From Gemmatimonadota bacterium (lineage in GTDB: Bacteria; Gemmatimonadota; Gemmatimonadetes; Longimicrobiales; Gaopeijiaceae): 64,000 nucleotides of DNA. Both the position numbers and the translations under genes were made by a program. The stretch is taken from assembly GCA_022825135.1 (NCBI GenBank), contig JAJDYN010000012.1:1-64000 (forward strand), in the 5' to 3' direction. This document shows positions 1 to 9,357 of the stretch, one piece after another (position 1 is the first letter of the stretch; each line of letters begins with the position of its first letter). The notes under the pieces were generated by a model. The model worked only from the letters and a program-made list of their open reading frames with translations. It searched no databases and had not been told where the DNA came from.

Positions 1-161
1 CCGCAGTGCCGGGACCGCCGAGGCTCTCCGGCGCGCGCGGTGCGCACGCCGCTTCTCTCCCCCGTTGGAGGGTGGAGGAGGAATCAATTCAGACACCATC
101 AACCCCAACAACTAACCGTCCGTGAAAGCGGGGCAGGTCCAAGTCTCTCGAGCGCCACCTA

Positions 162-1868
162 TTGGGACGCGAGACTATTCAACGGTCCGATGTCGAACGC
201 ATGACGCACCTCTTGGCCGAGGGTCGGGCCTTCACATGCAAGCTGCATGGTTCGATCAGCTCGGTCGAGACCATGGTGTTTACCGAAAAGGACTATGAGG
301 ATGTTCGAACCGATGTTCCGTTCCTGAATGCGCTTCACTCGCTCTTCGAGGGTTCAGTGGTTTTGTTTTTGGGCTATGGCCTTCAGGACCGCCACGTGAT
401 TTCAGCCCTGCAACAGGGGTCGGCAACGCATCCGCGATTCGGGCCTAGCCCACACTTCATCGTCGCGCCTCAAGGCATGTCTGACCCTCCTTCGCACGTA
501 AGACGGATTAGCTACGTCGTCGACCCACAGGACCACCGAAGCGCACTGCAGACACTTGAAGCCGTTGGAGACATGCGGGGTCGGTCAGGTGCGACCGTGT
601 CGGTTCCTTCGCATGACGTTAATACGGAACGGCACGCCGAAAGCTCCTGCTTCATCGGAGACTTGCTGCCTTGGGGTAAGTACACCACGTCGCAGACACT
701 GATCGGGACAGGAGAGCAAGGAACGCGGGAGTTCATTGTCGGCGAAGGGTATGTCGATGGTGAAATAGTTCTTCACGACTACTCGGCGTTGCACGACATC
801 GTCGTTGGCCTAGTCTGCTTCGATGTGGTTCGCCTATCGATCGCCCACCTTGGAAGGCTGCATGGCCTGCTGGGCTCCCCTTGGTTTTGGGCGTTCGTCG
901 AAGCCGGCGCGATACGTCTGGTGAACCCACCGCCGGACCCTGTTGTGATCTTTCCGGAACCGGGCGTACTGGTAGGCGACATCAAGGGAATCACGTCGGT
1001 CTCCAGACCGAACTCACGAGGATCCTTGGAGGAGATAACGATCGGCGCCAGAATTCGGCAGCACCTCAAGCCCGTTCCGGGCAGGGAGAATGAAGCAGAA
1101 AAACTGATGGACGCGCTTGAGTCGTCCACGGTCGATCTAGCAGATGCGCTGACGTCAGAGCAAGTCGGGGAGAGGACTCGTAGCGCTATGGCGCACCCTT
1201 CGATTCGCGAACTCTTGGGCATTAGCGAGGGAATGCCACAGGGTGCCGTTCCGCGGTGGCTCGCGTTTCCAGTGTTGCGCTTGGCGGCAGTGGTCCTCAA
1301 AGGAGTCATTTGTCAAGAAACCGGGGCCAACGCTACGCGGCTGGTGTTGGGGAGCGAACGACTGGCGAGCGTAGCCTTCCCCGCTTCTCTCGGCCGAGAG
1401 TGGGTGGACGATGCGGCGAGTTACGCATTGGCCGGGCGGTTTAATTCGGATCTGGGCGCATTGATCGAACAACAGCCCGACCTTCTCGGCGGCGTGTTGC
1501 AGTTTCGGGAATCAGCGGGCGGCGAGGGATTTCGCCGCGAGGTGGCGGAACGCCTGGCGACCAACGAAGGGGGCCAAGTCGTAGCAGCGGTGAATGGCGG
1601 GCTGCGTGAAGCGCTCCCGCTGTCCGTACTGCAGCAAGCCCGAGATCAGCTCTCCGGGCTGTTCATGCCGCAAGCTGTGGGCTCGCGTCTTCGACCCGCC
1701 GTGTGGGGTGACCTTCGGAACGCGGACAAACGCGTTGCCCGCTGGCGAAAACGCAGTAAGACCCTGTTCGATAGCATTTGCACGGACAACAGACTGAATC
1801 CATACGACAAATGCCCCTGCGGGTCGGAGGAGAAGATCAAGTTTTGCTGCCGGGCGGCGCTGCGCTGA
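162..1868 (+). CDS. SIR2-like domain (C-terminal part) protein with C-terminal SEC-C zinc motif; N-terminus missing
   Basis: The N-terminal ~120 residues match the second half of SIR2-like (SIR2_2-type) domains of defence proteins: a KLHGSIS motif, then TEKDY, then a VLFLGYGLQD strand-turn. The Rossmann first half (GAGxS, TTNYD) is absent. The frame is closed by TGA at 123-125 and the first usable start is TTG at 162. The last ~23 residues carry CPCGSEEKIKFCC, a SEC-C zinc knuckle. The ~400 residues between them are not recognised. SIR2 domains in antiviral systems commonly hydrolyse NAD+, but without the N-terminal half this copy is probably truncated or frameshifted. It lies at the edge of an island with a type I RM operon. 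Confidence 0.6.
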   Translation: MGRETIQRSDVERMTHLLAEGRAFTCKLHGSISSVETMVFTEKDYEDVRTDVPFLNALHSLFEGSVVLFLGYGLQDRHVISALQQGSATHPRFGPSPHFIVAPQGMSDPPSHVRRISYVVDPQDHRSALQTLEAVGDMRGRSGATVSVPSHDVNTERHAESSCFIGDLLPWGKYTTSQTLIGTGEQGTREFIVGEGYVDGEIVLHDYSALHDIVVGLVCFDVVRLSIAHLGRLHGLLGSPWFWAFVEAGAIRLVNPPPDPVVIFPEPGVLVGDIKGITSVSRPNSRGSLEEITIGARIRQHLKPVPGRENEAEKLMDALESSTVDLADALTSEQVGERTRSAMAHPSIRELLGISEGMPQGAVPRWLAFPVLRLAAVVLKGVICQETGANATRLVLGSERLASVAFPASLGREWVDDAASYALAGRFNSDLGALIEQQPDLLGGVLQFRESAGGEGFRREVAERLATNEGGQVVAAVNGGLREALPLSVLQQARDQLSGLFMPQAVGSRLRPAVWGDLRNADKRVARWRKRSKTLFDSICTDNRLNPYDKCPCGSEEKIKFCCRAALR

Positions 1869-2127
1869 CCCAACCGTCAGGCCATCTAGGAGTCTACCGT
1901 GATACCCTTGTGCCGCTACAGCTCCCTGTGGGTGTACGCTCAGTCCGGCTCGGGCCGGGAAACCTTCGATGGCGGCAAGGCCGAGAACAGCAGTTGCGAC
2001 ATCATCTTCGGGGACATCGGGTGGACAGATCGGCGGAGAAGGGCGGGGAGCTCGGCCCACGCCCGAAAACGCCAGAATTGAGACGTTCGTGCACGGCCTC
2101 GGATCTGGATGACCTTGGAGGCGAACG

Positions 2128-2325
2128 ATGAAATACCGGGTAGTGCTTAAGGAGTCTGGAGAGGGATTCTCCGTCTGGGTTCCGGGCCTTCCGGGTTGTG
2201 TGTCTCAGGGGACGACGGAGGAGGAAGCCTTGGCGAACATTGCGGACGCCGTCCGTGAGTACATGGAAGTGGCCGTCGAGGATGCGCCTGGCGTGGTAAT
2301 CCGTGAGATCGAGGTCGCCGTATAG
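2128..2325 (+). CDS. HicB-family antitoxin-like protein, orphan
   Basis: This 65-residue protein has the HicB partial RNase-H fold pattern: a first strand (MKYRVVLK), then VWVPGLPGCVSQG, then an EEALANIADAVREYM helix. It ends without the C-terminal DNA-binding domain that long HicBs have. A good Shine-Dalgarno (GGAGG, 7 nt before ATG) supports the start. HicB normally neutralises the HicA mRNA interferase, but no HicA-like ORF is visible on either side, so this is a solo antitoxin-like gene. It lies between the SIR2 remnant and hsdM. Confidence 0.75.
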   Translation: MKYRVVLKESGEGFSVWVPGLPGCVSQGTTEEEALANIADAVREYMEVAVEDAPGVVIREIEVAV

Positions 2326-2655
2326 GCCGCGGTAGGACCGTGCAGGAGTGGAGAAGTCGACGTCCCTGACCAGACGCTCCTGCGTCCAGCTGCGGAGCTT
2401 CCGGGCCTCGCGATGCCGTCGTCCGAAGATCGAGGGGGAGACCATTGATGAGCCTATACGGTTCTGTGGATCATGAATCAGCGTTGACGACGATAAGCCG
2501 TATGCGTTGAGTACCTTGCGTGCCCAAGAAGGGGTGATAAGATGGGTCTGTCCATCAGCACGGCAAGCAGGTGCCGCGAGACGAGGCCGAGAACGCTTGG
2601 GAGGCAAGGACATCGGCACAGATCACAGATTCCGACAACTCGCAAACACGCAGAC
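2326..2655. other. Gap before hsdM, no gene seen
   Basis: This 330-base stretch has no ORF with coding character on either strand. A TTGACG at 2484-2489 could be a -35 box for the hsd operon, but there is no convincing -10 at the right spacing. An in-frame ATG at 2542 would extend HsdM by 38 residues with no family similarity and no better ribosome-binding site, so the ATG at 2656 is preferred. Confidence 0.4.
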
Positions 2656-4803
2656 ATGACCACCACGCCCAACCTCAACTGGATTGCCAACTACATCTGG
2701 GGCATCGCAGACGACGTGCTCCGCGACGTCTACGTACGCGGCAAGTACCGGGACGTCATCCTCCCGATGACCGTGCTCCGGCGCCTCGACGCTGTGCTCG
2801 AACCCACCAAGCAGGCCGTCCTCGACACGAAGGCCTGGCTCGACAAGCATGGCATCGTCGAACAGAAGAGGTCGCTACGAGACGCGGCCGGCCAGGCCTT
2901 CTACAACACCTCGAAGTTCACCCTGAAGGATCTCCGTGCCCGAGCCAGCCGGCAGCAACTCAAGGCCGACTTCGAGGACTACCTCGACGGCTTCTCGCCA
3001 AGTGTCAAGGACATCCTTGAGAACTTCGAGTTCCGCAACCAGATCCGGCGATTGACCAAGGGAGACAACGTTCTGTTGGGCTCGCTAATCGATAGGCTCA
3101 CCCGGGAGGACATCAACCTGAGCCCGGATCCGGTGATGAACACCGACGGCACGGTCCGGCACCCTGGGCTCGACAACCACGGCATGGGCACGGTATTCGA
3201 AGAGCTGATCCGTCGCTTCAACGAAGAGAACAACGAGGAGGCGGGCGAGCATTTCACCCCGCGCGACGCCGTCCAGCTGATGGCGAAGCTGGTCTTCCTG
3301 CCCGTAGCCGACCAGATCGAGTCCGGTACTTACCTGCTCTACGATGGCGCCTGCGGGACCGGCGGCATGCTTACCGTGGCCGAGGACGTGTTGCAGCAGA
3401 TCGCGAGGGAGCGGGGCAAGCAGGTGTCCACCCACCTCTTCGGCCAGGAGATCAATGCCGAGACCTACGCGATCTGCAAGGCCGATCTCCTGCTGAAGGG
3501 GGAAGGGGAAGCTGCCGACAACATCGTGGGCGGCCCGGAGCACTCCACTCTTTCCAACGACGCCTTCCCGACGCGCGAGTTTGATTTCATGCTCTCCAAT
3601 CCGCCGTACGGGAAGAGCTGGAAGACCGACCGTGATCGCATGGGTGGCAAGAAGGAGATGCGCGATCACCGGTTCGTGATCGAGCACGCGGGCGATCCCG
3701 AGTACTCTCTGGTTACCCGAGTAACCGATGGCCAGATGCTCTTCCTGGCTAACAAGCTCTCCAAGATGAAGCAGGAGACCAGGCTCGGAAGTCGCATCGC
3801 CGAGATCCACAACGGCAGTTCGCTCTTCACCGGCTCAGCCGGACAGGGCGAGAGCAACATCCGCCGATGGATCATTGAGAACGACTGGCTGGAGGCGATC
3901 GTTGCCCTGCCGCTCAATATGTTCTACAACACCGGCATCGCCACCTACGTCTGGGTCCTCACGAACCGGAAGGCCGAGCACCGGAAGGGCAAGGTGCAGC
4001 TGATCGACGCGACGAAGTGGTTCCGGCCGCTCAGGAAGAACCTGGGGAAGAAAAACTGCGAGCTCGGGGCGAAGGACATCGGGAGGATCTGCCGGACCTT
4101 CCTCGACTTCGAGGAAACTGAGGAGAGCAAGATCTTCGACAACGAGGCGTTCGGGTACTGGAGGGTGACGGTGGAGCGGCCGCTCAGGCTGAAGGTGGAC
4201 TTGTCGCCCAAGCGGTGTGATGCCTTCTTCGAGACGTGCTTTGAGGCCCAGGAGGGGCCGTTGGGGAATGTCGTTGACCGAGTGGCGGAAGCGCTTGGTC
4301 CCGGGCCCCATCTTGATTTCAATGTCTTTCTGGAGGTGGTCAAGGCTGACATGCTCAGTCACCGTTTGAAGCTCACGGCCAAGCGGAAGAAACTCCTCCG
4401 CATGGGGCTCGCGGATCGCGATGAGAGAGCACAGCCGGTGGTCAAGAAGGTCCATCGGCGAGGCGCAGCCGCCGATCCGATTCGAGGCCTCTACGCAGTT
4501 GGCGATGGCTCCCGGAATCGTGTTGTGGAGTACGAACCCGATTCTGAACTGCGGGACACCGAGCAGGTTCCCTTACAGGATCAGGACGGGATCGAGGGGT
4601 TCCTGCGGCGCGAGGTATTGCCGTACACTGACGATGCTTGGTACGTCGCGAAGACCGTGAAGATCGGCTACGAAATCAGCTTCAACCGGTACTTCTATAA
4701 GCCCGAGCCGATGCGGACGCTGGAAGAGATTCGGGCGGATATTCTGGAGGTCGAAAGGGAGTCGGAGGGGTTGCTTGTGGGCATCATAGGTGGACGAAAT
4801 TGA
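2656..4803 (+). CDS. hsdM: Type I restriction-modification system DNA methyltransferase subunit (HsdM)
   Basis: This N6-adenine methyltransferase uses S-adenosylmethionine and pairs with HsdS. The N-terminal helical HsdM_N domain is followed by SAM motif I (DGACGTGGML, about residue 230) and catalytic motif IV (NPPYGKSW, about residue 315). The GQEINAETYAICKADLLLKG stretch is typical of HsdM. At 715 residues it is longer than the classical ~500-residue enzymes because of a C-terminal extension that occurs in many large N-6 DNA methylases. It is the first gene of hsdM-hsdS-hsdR. The start is the ATG at MTTTPNLNWI; an upstream in-frame start at 2542 is less likely. Confidence 0.95.
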   Translation: MTTTPNLNWIANYIWGIADDVLRDVYVRGKYRDVILPMTVLRRLDAVLEPTKQAVLDTKAWLDKHGIVEQKRSLRDAAGQAFYNTSKFTLKDLRARASRQQLKADFEDYLDGFSPSVKDILENFEFRNQIRRLTKGDNVLLGSLIDRLTREDINLSPDPVMNTDGTVRHPGLDNHGMGTVFEELIRRFNEENNEEAGEHFTPRDAVQLMAKLVFLPVADQIESGTYLLYDGACGTGGMLTVAEDVLQQIARERGKQVSTHLFGQEINAETYAICKADLLLKGEGEAADNIVGGPEHSTLSNDAFPTREFDFMLSNPPYGKSWKTDRDRMGGKKEMRDHRFVIEHAGDPEYSLVTRVTDGQMLFLANKLSKMKQETRLGSRIAEIHNGSSLFTGSAGQGESNIRRWIIENDWLEAIVALPLNMFYNTGIATYVWVLTNRKAEHRKGKVQLIDATKWFRPLRKNLGKKNCELGAKDIGRICRTFLDFEETEESKIFDNEAFGYWRVTVERPLRLKVDLSPKRCDAFFETCFEAQEGPLGNVVDRVAEALGPGPHLDFNVFLEVVKADMLSHRLKLTAKRKKLLRMGLADRDERAQPVVKKVHRRGAAADPIRGLYAVGDGSRNRVVEYEPDSELRDTEQVPLQDQDGIEGFLRREVLPYTDDAWYVAKTVKIGYEISFNRYFYKPEPMRTLEEIRADILEVERESEGLLVGIIGGRN

Positions 4804-4833
4804 TTCTCCTTGGACCAACGGGGCCCTGCTGAG

Positions 4834-6252
4834 ATGGCAGATTCGCACGTACCGTGGCTGGGCACCGTGCCCAAACATTGGCGCTTGGTTCGGAGCAAGT
4901 GGCTGTTCACCAAGATGGATCGTCCCGTGAGGTCGAGTGACGAGGTCGTGACCTGCTTTCGCGACGGAACCGTTACTCTTCGCAAGAATCGGCGAGAATT
5001 GGGCTACACGGAGTCCTTGAAGGAGATCGGCTATCAGGGAATCCGCCGTGGTGACTTGGTGATCCACGCGATGGATGCCTTTGCCGGTGCGTGTGGGGTG
5101 TCCGACTCCGATGGGAAGAGTACGCCCGTCTATTCGGTGTGCGCGCCGAAGGACGAGGTGGCCAACTCTCGCTACTACGCGCATTGCGTTCGCGAGATGG
5201 CAAGGAGCCAGTGGATAGTGGCTCTCTCGAGAGGCGTCAGAGAGCGGTCGACCGACTTTCGCTTTGCCACCTTCCGAAACCAACTGGTTCCGGTGCCCCC
5301 CAGTCTGGAACAACGCGCCATCGTCCGCTTCCTTGACTACGCCGATCGGCGCATCCAGCGCTACATCCGCACCAAGGAACGGCTGATCGAGCTGCTGGAG
5401 GAGCAGAGGCGGGCCATCATCCACCAAGCCGTGACGGGCCAGATCGATATCCGAACCGGCCAGCCTTATCCGGCCTACAAGGACTCCGGGGTGAAGTGGT
5501 TGAGGGAGGTGCCGGAGCATTGGAAGATACGAAAGCTCGGGCAGATTGGGTGCTTTTCCAAGGGAAGTGGGGGCAGCAAGGCGGACGAAAGCAAAACGGG
5601 TCTTCAGTGCGTCCGCTATGGAGACCTATACACCCACCACAGCTTCTTCATAGCTGAGAGTAGGGGACGTATCAAGCCAGAAGTGGCTGAGGTGTCGTAC
5701 ACCCCCATTCGGTACGGAGATGTTCTGTTCGCCGGGTCAGGTGAAACCTTGGACGAAATCGGAAAGTCGGCCGTTAATCTTGTGACGAGTTCCGCCTATT
5801 GCGGCGGTGACGTGATCATTTTCCGACCCTCGGTTAAGGTCGACCCTAGGTTCATTGGCTACGCGACCGACTGTCCCTATGCCGTGCACCAGAAAGCCTG
5901 CTTTGGACGGGGGATCACGGTGATGCATATTTACGCGAATGAATTGAAGTACTTGACCATCGTGCTTCCTAACTTGGTCGAACAAGCGGCCATCGGACTC
6001 TTCTTGGACAGAGCCATCGCGACGATAGATCGCGCAATCGCTCGGACGTCAACTGAGATCGAGTTGATCGGGGAGTATCGCACCCGCCTGATCGCGGACG
6101 TCGTCACCGGCAAACTCGACGTCCGTGAGGCGGCCGCTTCACTCCCAAATGTCGATCCCTTCGCAACCGACGAAACCCGCGACAAGGTTGAGCCGAGCAT
6201 CGACGACCATTGGGAAGCACCGCAACCCGTCGCCCACCGCTCGCGCCCATGA
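4834..6252 (+). CDS. hsdS: Type I restriction-modification system specificity subunit (HsdS)
   Basis: HsdS selects the bipartite DNA target for the methylase and endonuclease. Two target-recognition domains are visible. Each begins with the signature of a tryptophan next to a VP-HW turn (VPWLGTVPKHW near the N-terminus, VKWLREVPEHW mid-protein). Each is followed by a conserved helical spacer (FLDYADRRIQRYI and FLDRAIATIDRAIA) and a VTGxxDxR turn. This is the normal two-half layout and there is no sign of truncation. An in-frame TTG at 4810, 7 nt after the hsdM stop, is an alternative start. The stop overlaps the hsdR ATG by 4 nt. Confidence 0.93.
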   Translation: MADSHVPWLGTVPKHWRLVRSKWLFTKMDRPVRSSDEVVTCFRDGTVTLRKNRRELGYTESLKEIGYQGIRRGDLVIHAMDAFAGACGVSDSDGKSTPVYSVCAPKDEVANSRYYAHCVREMARSQWIVALSRGVRERSTDFRFATFRNQLVPVPPSLEQRAIVRFLDYADRRIQRYIRTKERLIELLEEQRRAIIHQAVTGQIDIRTGQPYPAYKDSGVKWLREVPEHWKIRKLGQIGCFSKGSGGSKADESKTGLQCVRYGDLYTHHSFFIAESRGRIKPEVAEVSYTPIRYGDVLFAGSGETLDEIGKSAVNLVTSSAYCGGDVIIFRPSVKVDPRFIGYATDCPYAVHQKACFGRGITVMHIYANELKYLTIVLPNLVEQAAIGLFLDRAIATIDRAIARTSTEIELIGEYRTRLIADVVTGKLDVREAAASLPNVDPFATDETRDKVEPSIDDHWEAPQPVAHRSRP

Positions 6253-9200
6253 CCAGCGACCTCACCGAACGCGGCCTCGAACGTCTCATCTGCAAGGCCC
6301 TCACCGGCGACCCCTGCGATCCACCATCCGGCCGCACCGTCGGCGAACCGCCGCTCGGGTACGGCGTCGGCTGGTCCCCTGGCAACCACCACGACTACAA
6401 CCGCGAGTACTGCGTCGACCTGATCCAGCTCAACACCTTCCTCCAAGTCACCCAGCCCAGCACAGCCCCCGCACTCCGCCTCGACGAGGACTGCCCGACC
6501 CGCCGCAAGTTCCTTGCCCGCCTCCAGGGCGAGATCGCCAAGCGCGGCACCGTCGACGTTCTCCGCAACGGCATCAAACACCAAGCCCACGAACTCGACC
6601 TCTTCTACGGCACGCCCTCGGCCCAGAACGAGACGGCCCAGCAGCGCTTCCGCCAGAACCAGTTCAGTGTCACCCGTCAGCTCCGCTACAGCAGGGATGA
6701 CGCTCAGCGCTCGCTGGACATCGCGCTCTTCATCAACGGGCTCCCCGTCTTCACCTTCGAGCTCAAGAACAGCCTGACGAAGCAGACCTTCAACGACGCC
6801 ATCCTGCAGTACAAGCGGGACCGCAACCCGCGCGAGCCGCTCTTCCAGTTTGGGCGCTGCGTGGCGCACTTCGCGGTCGACGAGAACGAGATCCACTTCT
6901 GCACCCATCTCCGGGGGAAGGCGTCGTGGTTCCTGCCCTTCAACCGGGGCTGGCAGCACGGGGCCGGCAATCCGCCCAACCCGAACGGTCTCCGGTCGGA
7001 GTATCTGTGGCGCGAAGTCCTCACCCGGGAGAGCGTGACCAATATCCTGGAGAACTACGCGCAGGTGTTGGCGTCTAAGAACGCGAAGACCGGCAAGAAA
7101 AAGAGGGTCCAGATCTGGCCGCGGTATCAGCAGCTGGACGTAGTGCGCCGGCTCTTGGAGGATGCTCGCAGTCACGGGGCGGGGAAGCGGTATCTGATCC
7201 AGCACTCGGCCGGGAGCGGCAAGAGCTTCTCGATCGCGTGGCTAGCGCACCAGCTCATCCCGCTTGAGAAGGACGGTAAGACCGTCTTCGACTCGATCAT
7301 CGTCGTCACCGACCGCCGCATCTTGGACAAGCAGATCCGCGACACGATCCGGCAGTACGCTCAGGTGGGGTCGACGGTCGGGCACGCCGAGCGATCGGGC
7401 GACCTGCGGCGGTTCATCACGCAGAGCAAGAAGATCATCATTTCGACGATCCAGAAGTTTCCCTTCATCCTCGACGAGATCGGCAACGAGCAGCGGGGAC
7501 GGACCTTCGCGATCATCATCGACGAGGCGCATTCGAGCCAGGGCGGGAAGGGCAGTGCGGCTGTGGCGAGCGCGTTGGGCGAGGCGGGTGAAGTGGTGGA
7601 GGAGGAGACCTACGAGGACCAGATCAACCGCCTGATGGAGTCGCGCAAGCTGCTACCCAACGCCAGCTACTACGCCTTCACGGCCACGCCGAAGAACAAG
7701 ACGCTGGAGATCTTCGGCGATCCGAATCCGCAGAGCGACGGCACGGTCCGGCATCTTCCGTTCCACAACTACAGCATGAAGCAGGCGATCCAGGAGGGGT
7801 TCATCCTGGACGTGCTCAAGCACTACACGCCGGTCAACAGCTACTACAAGCTCGCCAAGACGGTGGAGGGCGACCCTGAGTTCGACGTCTTGAAGGCCCG
7901 CAAGAAGCTCCGGCGCTACGTCGAGGGGCACAAGCACGCGATCCGGCTGAAAGCCGAGATCATGGTCGACCATTTCCACGACCAAGTCATCGCCCAGCGC
8001 AAGATCGACGGCACGGCGCGGGCGATGGTGGTCACCAACGGGATCAGGCGCGCGATCCAGTACCACCACGCCATCCGCGACTACCTGAAGGAACGCAAGA
8101 GCCCCTACCAGGCGATCGTCGCGTTTTCGGGGGAGAAGGATTACGGCGGGGAAATGGTTACCGAGGCCAGCGTAAACGGCTTTCGGTCGGCCGAGATCGC
8201 CGAGAAATTCCAGCAGGATCCTTACCGCTTCCTCGTCTGTTCCGACAAGTTCCAGACTGGCTACGACGAGCCCCTCCTGCACACCTTGTACGTCGACAAG
8301 CCTCTTTCAGGGGTCAAGGCGGTCCAGGCTCTGTCGCGGCTCAACCGGGCGCACCCGAAGAAGCACGATGTCTTCGTGCTGGACTTCCTGAACGACACGG
8401 ACACCATCACCGAGGCGTTCTCGAGCTATTACCGCACCACGATCTTGGCCGACGAGACCGACCCCAACAAGCTCCACGACCTCCAGGCCGACCTGGACGG
8501 CGCGCACGTGTATTCGCCCGAGCAGGTCAGTAAGTTCGTCAAGCGATACTTGGCCGGCGTGGAGCGCGACCGGCTTGACCCCATTCTCGACCGGTGCGTG
8601 GCCGTCTACATTAAGGAGTTGGACGAAGACAAACAGGTTGCGTTCAAGAGCGGAGCCAAGGCATTCGTGCGCACCTACGCGTTCCTCTCCTCGATCCTCC
8701 CCTACAACAACCAGGGCTGGGAGGAGCGCTCGATCTTCCTGAACTTCCTGATCCCGAAGCTGCCATCGCCGATAGAGGATGATCTGTCGAAGGGCATCCT
8801 TGCGACGATCGACATGGACAGCTATCGGGTCGAGAAGCGCGCGATGCAGAAGATCATCCTGGCGGACGAGGACACGGAGATCGGTCCCGTCCCGACCGGC
8901 CAGCCCGGAGGCATGCGCGAGATCGAGATCGACCGCCTGTCGATGATCATCGCGGACTTCAACAACCAGTTCGGAGGAATCGATTGGCAGGATGCCGACC
9001 GGGTTCACAAGATGATCACGGAGACGATCCCCGCCATGGTGGCGGAGGACACTGCGTTCAAGAATGCACGGAAGAACTCGGACCGCGAAAACGCCCGCAT
9101 CGAGCACGACAGGGCGCTAGGCCGGGTGATGATGGGCATCATGAAGGACGACACGGAGCTGTTCCGCCAGTTCATGGATAACCCGGATTTCAAGCGGTGG

Positions 9201-9266
9201 CTGGGGGGTGTGGTGTTTGAGGTGGCGTATGAGGGGGTGGGGTCACGACACAGCCAGCGCGGATAA
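6249..9266 (+). CDS. hsdR: Type I restriction endonuclease subunit R (HsdR)
   Basis: This is the ATP-dependent translocase and nuclease of the type I complex, 1005 residues, which is normal for the family. The N-terminal PD-(D/E)xK nuclease shows D...FELKN (Glu and Lys near residues 171-173). Superfamily 2 helicase motifs follow: Walker A SAGSGKS near residue 320 and DEAH near residue 425, then a FTATPKNK motif III and QTGYDEP further on. The ATG is fused to the hsdS stop (ATGA), which indicates translational coupling; an upstream in-frame TTG at 6210 is less likely. The gene looks intact. Confidence 0.95.
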   Translation: MTSDLTERGLERLICKALTGDPCDPPSGRTVGEPPLGYGVGWSPGNHHDYNREYCVDLIQLNTFLQVTQPSTAPALRLDEDCPTRRKFLARLQGEIAKRGTVDVLRNGIKHQAHELDLFYGTPSAQNETAQQRFRQNQFSVTRQLRYSRDDAQRSLDIALFINGLPVFTFELKNSLTKQTFNDAILQYKRDRNPREPLFQFGRCVAHFAVDENEIHFCTHLRGKASWFLPFNRGWQHGAGNPPNPNGLRSEYLWREVLTRESVTNILENYAQVLASKNAKTGKKKRVQIWPRYQQLDVVRRLLEDARSHGAGKRYLIQHSAGSGKSFSIAWLAHQLIPLEKDGKTVFDSIIVVTDRRILDKQIRDTIRQYAQVGSTVGHAERSGDLRRFITQSKKIIISTIQKFPFILDEIGNEQRGRTFAIIIDEAHSSQGGKGSAAVASALGEAGEVVEEETYEDQINRLMESRKLLPNASYYAFTATPKNKTLEIFGDPNPQSDGTVRHLPFHNYSMKQAIQEGFILDVLKHYTPVNSYYKLAKTVEGDPEFDVLKARKKLRRYVEGHKHAIRLKAEIMVDHFHDQVIAQRKIDGTARAMVVTNGIRRAIQYHHAIRDYLKERKSPYQAIVAFSGEKDYGGEMVTEASVNGFRSAEIAEKFQQDPYRFLVCSDKFQTGYDEPLLHTLYVDKPLSGVKAVQALSRLNRAHPKKHDVFVLDFLNDTDTITEAFSSYYRTTILADETDPNKLHDLQADLDGAHVYSPEQVSKFVKRYLAGVERDRLDPILDRCVAVYIKELDEDKQVAFKSGAKAFVRTYAFLSSILPYNNQGWEERSIFLNFLIPKLPSPIEDDLSKGILATIDMDSYRVEKRAMQKIILADEDTEIGPVPTGQPGGMREIEIDRLSMIIADFNNQFGGIDWQDADRVHKMITETIPAMVAEDTAFKNARKNSDRENARIEHDRALGRVMMGIMKDDTELFRQFMDNPDFKRWLGGVVFEVAYEGVGSRHSQRG

Positions 9267-9357
9267 GATTACCAGCGCTAGGTCAGCATGTTAGCAACCG
9301 CCCTCTCGACCAGATGGAGATTTCTTTCTTGAGAAGATACACACATGGAGCATTGAA

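Noticed and set aside
1899-2081. A 60-codon frame after the SIR2/SEC-C gene
   Set aside because: No RBS, no family pattern, weak third-position bias; looks like chance.
2002-2619. Minus-strand frame overlapping the orphan hicB
   Set aside because: Antisense to a clear HicB with a strong RBS; its translation matches no family.
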